Positions 7,257-13,916 of a DNA stretch of 18,713 nt are shown in pieces; within the stretch, counting starts at the first letter, position 1, and every line of letters starts with the position of its first letter. Made by a program: the position numbers and the translations under genes. The DNA lies in the NCBI GenBank assembly GCA_031259515.1, contig JAIRLK010000418.1, forward strand, positions 1-18,713, read 5' to 3'. Under the pieces are notes generated by a model, which did not search any database, had not been told where the DNA came from, and worked only from the letters and a program-made list of their open reading frames with translations. The DNA is from Treponema sp. Lineage in GTDB: Bacteria > Spirochaetota > Spirochaetia > Treponematales > Breznakiellaceae.

Positions 7257-7955
7257 ATGGCATTTTTCTACGAAAACTTCATCGCGGGCGGGGCGTATCT
7301 GTTCTTCTTGCGGAGTTTGGGTGTTACCTTACTCATTACGGCTTTCGGTTTGCTCCTTGGGACAATAAGCGGCGTCATCCTGTGTATACTATCCCGCAGT
7401 CCTTTCCGGGTATTGCGGGCCGTCTCTCAGATATATTTTCTGTTCATGGGGGGGACGCCGATTCTCCTGGTACTGATGTTGTTTTATTATGTGATACTCG
7501 CGCCAGCCGGTACCAGTGCCCTGGTTACTTCCATTATTGCCTTTGGGCTGCGCAGCGGGGCGCTTTTGGGTGAAATTATGAAAAGCGCCCTGAACAGCGT
7601 GGATGCCGGTCAGATCCTCGCGGCCCGTACGCTGGGTTTCAGCCGCACCGGGGCGTTTTTCTATATTACCCTTCCCCAGGCGATACGGTTCGGCAAGCCC
7701 TTATACCGGCATAGCGCTATTACCCTCCTACAGGATACCAGTGTGGTAGGCTATATTACCGTCAATGATTTGACCCGGGTAGTCAGCAACATGGGAAGCC
7801 GTACAGGGAACCCCCTGATGTCCCTGGCGGTGGGAATCGTGTTATACCTTCTGTTGTCTTCCTTCATCAGCTTGTTTTTCCAGGCCGGGAAGCGTCGTTC
7901 TTTCGCCGCCCGCGTTGTTGCCGCAAAAGGGACTTCGGCGGTAAAGGCGGCATAG
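7257..7955 (+). CDS. Polar amino-acid ABC transporter permease (HisM/GlnP family)
   Basis: The product is 232 residues, typical of the His/Glu/Gln/opine permease family. The first helix is about residues 13-45 (LRSLGVTLLITAFGLLLGTI). The family's FRGTP-type segment appears as LFMGGTPILLVLMLFYY. The EAA-loop that contacts the ATPase is LNSVDAGQILAARTLGFSRT (about 112-131) followed by ITLPQAIR. Helices continue to about residue 210, then a basic, Ala-rich tail. The gene follows the DUF697-like gene by four bases and overlaps the ATPase start by one base (TAGTG). No substrate-binding protein gene is in this operon; the only one in the window is the permuted lipoprotein at 17575-18384 on the other strand. 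The substrate is therefore not determined beyond 'probably amino acid'. Confidence 0.88.
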   Translation: MAFFYENFIAGGAYLFFLRSLGVTLLITAFGLLLGTISGVILCILSRSPFRVLRAVSQIYFLFMGGTPILLVLMLFYYVILAPAGTSALVTSIIAFGLRSGALLGEIMKSALNSVDAGQILAARTLGFSRTGAFFYITLPQAIRFGKPLYRHSAITLLQDTSVVGYITVNDLTRVVSNMGSRTGNPLMSLAVGIVLYLLLSSFISLFFQAGKRRSFAARVVAAKGTSAVKAA

Positions 7956-9061
7956 TGATAAAGACTATGATCAAAGTTGAGAATCTTTCCAAAACATTTG
8001 GTGGTTTGCAGGTATTGCGGGATGTTAACGCCCAGGTCGAAAAAGGCGAATGTGTTGCCATTATCGGGCCGTCCGGTACGGGGAAAAGTGTTTTTCTCTC
8101 CTGCTTGAACGGGCTTGCCGTTCCTGATACGGGGCGGGTGTTCATCGACGGCTGTGATGTTTTTGACAAGGGTACTAACATAAACAAGCTACATGAACGG
8201 GTAGGGATGGTATACCAGACTTTCAACCTTTTTTCTCATTTGACGGTCCTTGAAAATATTATTTTGGCCCCGATAAAGATCAAGAAAATGTCCCGGGACG
8301 CGGCAATTGAAAAGGCCCGGGAACTGCTCAATACTGTCAGCCTTGCGTCACGAGAAAACGCCTATATTGATGAACTCTCCGGCGGACAGAAGCAGCGTAT
8401 CGCCATTGCCCGGACTATGGCAATGGATCCGCAGTTGGTTTTGTTTGATGAACCTACTAGCGCCCTTGATCCGGCTATGACCGGCGAGGTTCTGGCGGTT
8501 ATTCGCGCCCTGGCGAAGAAAGGCTTAACCATGCTCATTGTTACTCATGAGATGGGGTTTGCGAAGGAAGTATCCGACAGGGTGTTTTATATGGACTGCC
8601 AGGGTATCTACGAGACCGGTACGCCGGAGGAGATTTTTGAACGGCCGCAAAAGGAACGTACCAGGTCCTTTATCTCCCGGCTCAAAACCCTGGACTTGCA
8701 AGTACAGTCATTGGACTTTGACCTCCTGGAGCAGGTGTCGTGGATAGAACAGTTCTGTATAAAATACAATATTGAACGCCGTATGGTTAACCGGGTACAA
8801 ATGGTATTCGAGGAGATGTCCATGTATCTTCTGAAAAATCACTTCAGGGCAGGGGAGGAACCGGATATCCATGTAAACATAAGCTACGCCGAAAAGGAAA
8901 AGCATATTGTCATTCATGTTACTTACAGCGGCAGGCAGGCGGATCCCTTTGAGGAGACCGGTAACGCTGATGATCTGGGGCTGCTTATGGTACAGCGAAT
9001 GTCGAAATCGGCGCTTTATTCCGTTGCGGACAATAAAAATATACTGACCGTTACCCTGTAA
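7955..9061 (+). CDS. ABC transporter ATPase fused to a degenerate RsbW-like HATPase domain
   Basis: The product is 368 residues from the GTG at 7955; the ATG at 7967 (MIKVENLSK) is an equally good start. Residues 5-245 are a GlnQ/HisP-type ATPase: Walker A GPSGTGKS (38-45), Q-loop VYQTF (Q88), signature LSGGQ (141-145), Walker B LVLFDE (161-166), H-loop H198. All are intact, so it should power the permease encoded just upstream. Normal members end near 245. Here about 120 more residues follow that resemble an RsbW/SpoIIAB-type HATPase: MVNRVQMVFEEMSMYLLKNH (N-box position), IVIHVTYSGRQADPF (D-box position) and DDLGLLMVQRMSKS (G2 position). Aligned with the standalone RsbW-like protein at 11553-11957, the N-box Asn is Tyr (about 291) and the D-box Asp is Tyr (about 324). 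The fused domain is therefore probably not a working kinase and may serve as a docking surface. The fusion is read directly in one frame. Confidence 0.9.
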   Translation: MIKTMIKVENLSKTFGGLQVLRDVNAQVEKGECVAIIGPSGTGKSVFLSCLNGLAVPDTGRVFIDGCDVFDKGTNINKLHERVGMVYQTFNLFSHLTVLENIILAPIKIKKMSRDAAIEKARELLNTVSLASRENAYIDELSGGQKQRIAIARTMAMDPQLVLFDEPTSALDPAMTGEVLAVIRALAKKGLTMLIVTHEMGFAKEVSDRVFYMDCQGIYETGTPEEIFERPQKERTRSFISRLKTLDLQVQSLDFDLLEQVSWIEQFCIKYNIERRMVNRVQMVFEEMSMYLLKNHFRAGEEPDIHVNISYAEKEKHIVIHVTYSGRQADPFEETGNADDLGLLMVQRMSKSALYSVADNKNILTVTL

Positions 9062-9089
9062 GAGCCTGTTGCGCTTCGTGCATAAAATA

Positions 9090-9121
9090 GTATAAATATG
9101 CAATTTATTGCATATTTATAC
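9090..9121. terminator. Perfect 14-bp hairpin between convergent genes
   Basis: GTATAAATATGCAA and TTGCATATTTATAC form a perfect 14-bp stem with a TTTA loop. It lies 28 bases after the ABC ATPase stop and 38 bases beyond the stop of the opposite-strand kinase. It is placed to end both transcripts. It is AT-rich without a GC clamp or U-tract, so a protein-binding palindrome is an alternative. Confidence 0.5.
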
Positions 9122-9159
9122 CTTGCAGGCTGGCGGGCTTGGCGGCTTTTAACGGCATC

Positions 9160-10485
9160 CTACAAATTGAGCAGTATACGGAGGGTAAATTCCCTGTCCG
9201 TCCATTCGGAGAGACATTCTCCGGCATGACGGTTACAGACCGCCGTAATACTCCGCAGTCCGTATCCGCCGCCGGTTCCCTTCCGGCTCTGGGGAAGGTT
9301 AGAGGCGGTATGTCCCTCTCTAGGGGATATAATCTTGCCGTCAAAGGTATTCTTCCCTTCAATGAGCAGTTTGCCTTCCGAGAGAAGGATATAAAGGTGT
9401 ATCCGCCGCTGTAAGGCCGGAACCGTCACCGTTCCCTCAAAGGCATTCTCCAGAAGGTTCCCCAGGACAATACACGTTTCATAGTTAGTCAAAGGGGTCA
9501 GGTTCTCATCAAAGCGGGGAATGTCGGAGGGTAACACCGCTTGAACCTGAAAGGTAATGTTGTTTTTTTCAAACCGTTCCGCGTAGTTGGCAAGAAGGGC
9601 GCTTATAACCGGATTTTCACAGTAAACAACCGGTTCTGTTTGCGTATAGGAGGCTTTGGCGCTTGCCAGAAATTCGCGGATGTATCGCGCCCTGCTTATC
9701 CTGGACAACTCTTCTATCACTCCCATTTGATATTTATAATCATGCCTGAGAATACGAATTTCCTGTAGGATCCGGTCCAGCCGTCTGTAATAATTAACGC
9801 CGGACGCGATTACTTCCTGGGCAAGGTGGAGATCATTCTCAACGCTGTTTTTTTTCCCGGCGGTAGAAACCGTGATAAAAATAGTAAAAAGATTAGCCGC
9901 GCTGAGTAAAAAACCGGCAAGGTATCTGCCAATATCATCAAAACCATCCCCCTGGAGAGCGTCCGGTGGAACGCTGTTCCGCATGATGAACCATGACAGA
10001 AAAACTCCCAGGGTATAGAAGATCCAATTGAGGCTGTCCACCCAAACAAAAAAATCCTTCGCGTTCTCGCGGCCAAAAAGCGAAAACAAAAAAAGGTAAA
10101 GGCCCAGCAGCCCCCATTCAAGGCAATATCGGCAAAGATAAAAGCCTGGTCCGGCATCAAACACAAGGCGAGCCAAAAAGACGGAAAGGGAAGCGGACAG
10201 CGCCGTCATAGACAGGACGGCGAAAAAAACAAAGGTCTTTTGGAAGAATTTCCCTTTGAAAATGATCATAATCAGGAGCAGAAATATAAACTCTCTGATT
10301 ACGGTGCTTACATCCACGGCAAAGGGCGGATAAAAATTGATTAAAAGTTCTATTCCCCCTAGGAACGCTAAAAACAGGGCGATACTCACGGGCCATGAAA
10401 AACGCCGCTCCAGGGCAAATGAAACGATGAAGGCGCTGTAACATAACAGGGCGGCGGCATAGACCGATTGAAGCAGGGCCGTCAT
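9160..10485 (-). CDS. GHKL (AgrC-like) membrane sensor histidine kinase
   Basis: The product is about 441 residues. The N-terminal half has about six or seven hydrophobic segments between residues 3 and 207 with short loops, an integral-membrane sensor without a large periplasmic domain. The dimerisation helix follows, with RILRHDYKYQM (His at about 247), the RHDY box typical of AgrC/GHKL kinases. The ATPase lobe has VLGNLLENAFEG (N-box, about 339-350) and GTGGGYGLRSI (G-box, about 402-412). It starts one base after the stop of the LytTR regulator gene, with which it forms a two-component pair. No AgrB-like peptide processor or recognisable signal peptide gene is nearby, so the ligand is unknown. 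Confidence 0.88.
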   Translation of the reverse strand: MTALLQSVYAAALLCYSAFIVSFALERRFSWPVSIALFLAFLGGIELLINFYPPFAVDVSTVIREFIFLLLIMIIFKGKFFQKTFVFFAVLSMTALSASLSVFLARLVFDAGPGFYLCRYCLEWGLLGLYLFLFSLFGRENAKDFFVWVDSLNWIFYTLGVFLSWFIMRNSVPPDALQGDGFDDIGRYLAGFLLSAANLFTIFITVSTAGKKNSVENDLHLAQEVIASGVNYYRRLDRILQEIRILRHDYKYQMGVIEELSRISRARYIREFLASAKASYTQTEPVVYCENPVISALLANYAERFEKNNITFQVQAVLPSDIPRFDENLTPLTNYETCIVLGNLLENAFEGTVTVPALQRRIHLYILLSEGKLLIEGKNTFDGKIISPREGHTASNLPQSRKGTGGGYGLRSITAVCNRHAGECLSEWTDREFTLRILLNL

Positions 10486-10486
10486 G

Positions 10487-11239
10487 TTATCCCATGAATT
10501 TGCGGATCGACCGTGTTATATACCGGGACTTAAAATCATTAAAACGCCTGGACATGGGAATCGACCCCCCGGGTTTCAGTACCACCGTATTGTCTTTGAT
10601 GGTTTCCACAAAATCCAGGTTTACAATGATTGAACCATGGCAATGGGCAAAACGTTCATCCACCAGCAGGACGGGGGCAAATTCCTTTAAGGGTTTATTT
10701 ATCGAAACTGTCTCATTATTCACCAGGTGAAGAGAAAGACTGTGCCCCATTATCTCGGCGAAAACAATATCCCGAAAGAGGATGTTTCTATGGTACTGCC
10801 TGGTTTGAACTAGGACGGCGGCCGTATCTTCCCGTCGGGATTTGGACCGGGCATCCTCGATCTTGCGCATCACGCTGAAAAGCTGTTCCTTTTCTACTGG
10901 TTTTAGGAGATACGAAAAGGCCGCCACCCGGTATGATTCGGCGGCAAAATCGTTGGCCGAGGTCAGAAATACAATATACCCGCCAAAACCCTTGTCCCGC
11001 AGACATGCGGCCACTTCCACGCCGGACATTTCCGGCATAATAATGTCCAGGAAAACAATATCTACCGGTTTCCCGCCCGTAAAATATTCAAGCGTGGCGG
11101 AACCTGAAGTAAAACCATGCGGATTGCCGCGGGAAAGTTTAAGCCCCGGCGTACCGTGATAGTAAAGGTTGATGAGGCGGATGAGCGTATCCACTTCCCG
11201 GGGATCATCATCCAAAAGGACGATTTCCGGCATACTCAT
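10487..11239 (-). CDS. LytTR-family response regulator
   Basis: The product is 250 residues from the ATG at 11239; a TTG directly before it (11242) would add one residue. The start is supported by AGGGGAAGG five bases upstream. The receiver domain (about 1-125) has the acidic pocket LLDDDPRE, phospho-acceptor Asp at about 65 in FLDIIMPEMSG, Thr/Ser in FLTSAND, and Lys in YLLKPV. A LytTR DNA-binding domain occupies about 145-240: ILFRDIVFAEIMGHSLSLHL, then KEFAPVLLVDERFAHCHGSI and NLDFVETI, with VVLKPGGSIPMSRRF near the end. LytTR proteins bind promoter direct repeats as dimers. It is paired with the GHKL kinase immediately downstream. Target genes are not evident. Confidence 0.92.
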   Translation of the reverse strand: MSMPEIVLLDDDPREVDTLIRLINLYYHGTPGLKLSRGNPHGFTSGSATLEYFTGGKPVDIVFLDIIMPEMSGVEVAACLRDKGFGGYIVFLTSANDFAAESYRVAAFSYLLKPVEKEQLFSVMRKIEDARSKSRREDTAAVLVQTRQYHRNILFRDIVFAEIMGHSLSLHLVNNETVSINKPLKEFAPVLLVDERFAHCHGSIIVNLDFVETIKDNTVVLKPGGSIPMSRRFNDFKSRYITRSIRKFMG

Positions 11240-11316
11240 CAACGCCTTCCCCTCATGTACATCCGATAGCCGCCGCTATCATATCCAGAGCCTCTCCGCG
11301 CATATTGTATTTATGG

Positions 11317-11547
11317 TTATATCCAGTATCCGCAGACCTTAATCTGAAAATCTATGCGGCCTACAATTTCGATGTTTCTCTCTTCTGTAACCCGCGCCAA
11401 ATCCCCGGTTCTGTATATTCGTTCAAAACCGCGTTCATCACTGAAAGGGTTCCTGATAAAAACTTCGGAGGTCTTTTCCGGCTGGTTAAGATACCCCGCG
11501 CTTACTGCGGATCCGGCTGCCCAGAGTTCGCCCTTTTCTCCTTTCAA
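11317..11547 (-). pseudogene. Remnant of an adenylation (AMP-binding) enzyme
   Basis: About 76 codons match the middle of adenylation domains of the NRPS/DltA type: GEKGELWAAGSAVSAGYLNQ (A5-A6 region), FERIYRTGDLAR (A7, with the ATP-ribose-binding Asp) and NIEIVGRIDFQIKVCGY (A8). GRIDFQIK is especially like D-alanine ligase DltA and related carrier-protein ligases. A full domain is about 500 residues. Here everything before A5 and everything after A8 is missing, and a stop follows GYWI at once. The frame is open back into the kinase gene at 11553, and the only start is a TTG at 11547 preceded by AAGGAG. This looks like the scar of an internal deletion. An adenylation gene was probably once the next gene of the operon. 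Confidence 0.75.
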
Positions 11548-11552
11548 TCTCC

Positions 11553-11957
11553 TTAACCGAGCCTCTTTTTGAGGATTAACAGATTTTTGCCGCTTTCGTA
11601 CCGGTATTCCACCGTATCCATTATCTTTTTCACCATAAATATTCCCAGGCCCCCTATGGGACGATCCTTCGCTTTGGCGGTAATATCGGGATCAGCTTTT
11701 TCCAGAGGATTATAGGGTTGCCCCATATCCTCAAACTCAAGCCGCAGTTCATTATTGGCAATTATAACCCTGATAAAAGCGGTACCCGGTACAGGATTAT
11801 AGGCGTAATGGGCGATATTTACAAATATCTCCTCTGCAACAATGTTGATTTGCGATTGTGTTTTGAAAGAGCAGTTTGTTTCCTCAAGTTCAGTCTGCAC
11901 AAACTCCAATACCGTGTCAAGATTTTCGAGAACAGCCGCAATTCTTAATTCTTTCAT
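11553..11957 (-). CDS. RsbW/SpoIIAB-like anti-sigma-type serine kinase
   Basis: The product is 134 residues, a single HATPase_c_2 domain. It has NIVAEEIFVNIAHYAY (N-box, with E43 and N47), LEFEDMGQPYNPL (D77) and IGGLGIFMVKKIMD (G2 loop, about 101-114). All ATP/Mg residues appear intact. Family members phosphorylate a Ser on a STAS protein and bind either the STAS partner or a sigma factor or other target. Its ATG overlaps the phosphatase stop as ATGA, so the two should be made together. The likely STAS partner is encoded at 17242-17544 in the same cluster. No sigma factor is in the window. Confidence 0.9.
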   Translation of the reverse strand: MKELRIAAVLENLDTVLEFVQTELEETNCSFKTQSQINIVAEEIFVNIAHYAYNPVPGTAFIRVIIANNELRLEFEDMGQPYNPLEKADPDITAKAKDRPIGGLGIFMVKKIMDTVEYRYESGKNLLILKKRLG

Positions 11958-12781
11958 TTAGTACCCCCTTTGTATCGCAACGCGAGCATGGTAATATCAT
12001 CCGCCTGTTCCGTTTCCCGGGTAAAGGCGTCAAATTTCTGTCTAATGGAAACCGTAAATTCCCGTAAATCCTGAGTTTCCTCATGGACAATAGCGACCTC
12101 CAAAAGCCTGGCCTCCGAAAAGAGTTCTTGTCTAGAGGTTACCGCCTCGGTAACCCCGTCGGTATAAAGATAGAGTATATCACCCGGCTCAAACTTTGTC
12201 TCCTCCTCTTTATAGCGCATAGCCGCCAATACGAGGCCGCGCTTTACCCTGAGCCAATCAAAGACGCCTCCGCGCTTAACGAGCGGGAGGTTATGCCCCG
12301 CGTTCACGCCGGTAGATTTACCGGTGGGAATGCCCATGTACCCCATAAAAGCCGTAACAAACATACCCGCTTCGTTATCGGCGCAGAGCAGGTCATTCAC
12401 TTTGTCAAAAACCTCTTTTGTCCCCAGGCCATACTGGGCGTTGTTTTTGATCAGCGTCTTGGCGATGACCATAAACAGCGCGACGGGCACCCCTTTACCG
12501 GAAACATTCGCAATCAAAACCGCCAGCGTATCCTTATCTATCAGGAAAAAGTCGTAAAAGTCCCCTCCCGCCTTCTTGTCGGGAAGCATGGATCCATAGA
12601 GATCGACTTCCACCCGATTCGGGAAGGGGGAAAAATTCTCGACAACATGGAAGCCTGAATCTTCGCAGCAATGCTGAGTTCCGCCCCTATACGTTCCTTT
12701 GATTGCCAGCGAAACAATGCAGACCAGAAAGAAAGGTCCGCCGCATCTTGACTCGTATAGATTTTTTTTAATCGTTGTCAT
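11954..12781 (-). CDS. PP2C/SpoIIE-family phosphatase with frame-disrupted N-terminus
   Basis: The reading frame gives 275 residues. The RsbU-like phosphatase domain begins at FPNRVEVDLYGSM (about 53) and has AGGDFYDFFLID (71-82), SGKGVPVALFM (about 94-104), VNAGHN and a C-terminal QADDITML with D261/D262. Family members dephosphorylate a phospho-STAS protein. Two oddities are visible. First, IANVSGKG has Asn92 where the family has a metal-binding Asp (ADVSGKG). Second, residues about 7-52 look unlike the family, but the +1 frame of the same DNA reads RIGAELSIAAKIQASML, the conserved helix expected here. One A fewer in the A8 run (12762-12769) and one C more in the C5 run (12626-12630) restore it while keeping the start and end. 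The start at 12781 is supported by AAAGGGGG upstream. This is either an assembly error or a damaged gene. Confidence 0.82.
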   Translation of the reverse strand: MTTIKKNLYESRCGGPFFLVCIVSLAIKGTYRGGTQHCCEDSGFHVVENFSPFPNRVEVDLYGSMLPDKKAGGDFYDFFLIDKDTLAVLIANVSGKGVPVALFMVIAKTLIKNNAQYGLGTKEVFDKVNDLLCADNEAGMFVTAFMGYMGIPTGKSTGVNAGHNLPLVKRGGVFDWLRVKRGLVLAAMRYKEEETKFEPGDILYLYTDGVTEAVTSRQELFSEARLLEVAIVHEETQDLREFTVSIRQKFDAFTRETEQADDITMLALRYKGGTK

Positions 12782-12833
12782 CTTTGCCCCCTTTCAAAAA
12801 ATTTCTTTTTGGGTAATAAAATCGTGGTACTAT

Positions 12834-13901
12834 TTATTTCATAACCGCGATAAAAACATCAGTTAACGCGGGATCAAATTGGCTTCCCTTGCCGTCCAGA
12901 ATGATTTTCATCACCTCTGCATGGGAAAAAGCCTTCTTGTAGGGCCGCACCGAGATAAGGGCGTCGTATACATCGGCCAAGGCCATGATCCTGCCCTGGA
13001 GCGGTATGTCCTCCCCCGCCAAGCCGCCGGGATAGCCTGACCCGTTCCATTTTTCATGGTGGGTTCCGGCGAAAATTTTCGCGTGTTTTAAGAAGTCGCT
13101 GGCGGTAGTACCAGCTTCAATCTTCTCAATTATCTGGACGCCGAAAGTGGTGTGTTTTTTCATTTCCTCAAATTCCTCAGGTTCAAGCCTGCCGGGTTTC
13201 TTGAGTATCTGGTCACTGATGGCTATCTTGCCCACATCGTGGAGCTGTGACGATTGCAGCAATAGTTTAAGGTCCCACTTTGCAACTTCCCTGCCGTATA
13301 AGGGATGATCCCGCAACGCATCAACCAGAAGCCCCACGCCCCGCCGGGTCCGCTCAATATGGCCGCCGGTAATGTCATCCCGGGTTTCAACCAGGTCCGC
13401 CACGGTTTTAAGAATAGTGTCCTGCAATTCCAGAACTGTTTTGGTTTTTTCTTCCACCATTTTTTGCAGATTATCATTAAAGTTTTTAAGTTCTTTCCCC
13501 TGGGCCTCCAGTTTTCTTTTCTGGGCATCCACCAATAGGTGTACCTCAATACGTTTTAAAAGCAGGGCCGGCTGAAAGGGTTTGGTAATATAATCAATCG
13601 CCCCCAGGTCCAGGCCCTCAAGTTCATTGTCCGTATCGGTTTTGCCGGTAAGGAATATTACCGGGATGTCTCTTGTTTCTTCTTTGGCCTTCAGCAGCTT
13701 TATTGCCTCATAGCCGTTCATCCCCGGCATCTCAATGTCAAGGAGGATCATGACAGGATTAATGTCCTGTAAAAGATCAAACAGTTTTGCCGCCGAAGGG
13801 GCGGTGTAGACCTCATATTTTTTAGATAACACATTTTTACCTGTCCTGAGATTGGAAGGATTATCGTCAACTAAAATAATTTTGTCATAATTCTTTTCCA
13901 T
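12834..13901 (-). CDS. Receiver/HD-GYP response regulator (putative cyclic-di-GMP phosphodiesterase)
   Basis: The product is 355 residues. The receiver domain (about 5-122) has VDDN, phospho-acceptor D55 in LLDIEMPGMNG, T86 and K107 (YITKPF). A coiled coil (about 125-165) leads to an HD-GYP domain: SSQLHDVGKIAISD (H221, D222), KPGRL, HHEKWNGSGYPGGL (H281, H282; GYP at 289-291) and LADVYDAL. The catalytic and GYP residues are present, so hydrolysis of cyclic-di-GMP or a related dinucleotide is expected from the family. It starts 15 bases after the stop of the hybrid kinase, which is its probable phosphodonor. It is followed after 52 bases by the phosphatase gene. Confidence 0.93.
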   Translation of the reverse strand: MEKNYDKIILVDDNPSNLRTGKNVLSKKYEVYTAPSAAKLFDLLQDINPVMILLDIEMPGMNGYEAIKLLKAKEETRDIPVIFLTGKTDTDNELEGLDLGAIDYITKPFQPALLLKRIEVHLLVDAQKRKLEAQGKELKNFNDNLQKMVEEKTKTVLELQDTILKTVADLVETRDDITGGHIERTRRGVGLLVDALRDHPLYGREVAKWDLKLLLQSSQLHDVGKIAISDQILKKPGRLEPEEFEEMKKHTTFGVQIIEKIEAGTTASDFLKHAKIFAGTHHEKWNGSGYPGGLAGEDIPLQGRIMALADVYDALISVRPYKKAFSHAEVMKIILDGKGSQFDPALTDVFIAVMK

Positions 13902-13916
13902 AGAATACGTCCCGGA

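Noticed and set aside
11253..11303. Sixteen-codon minus-strand peptide (MRGEALDMIAAAIGCT) just upstream of the LytTR/GHKL pair, considered as an AgrD-like signal
   Set aside because: No ribosome site, no AgrB-like processing gene and no export signal. It sits in the scar of the adenylation gene and is most likely chance.
12083..12658. Plus-strand open frame of 191 codons over the phosphatase
   Set aside because: It is antisense to the conserved PP2C domain and shows no motif of its own.
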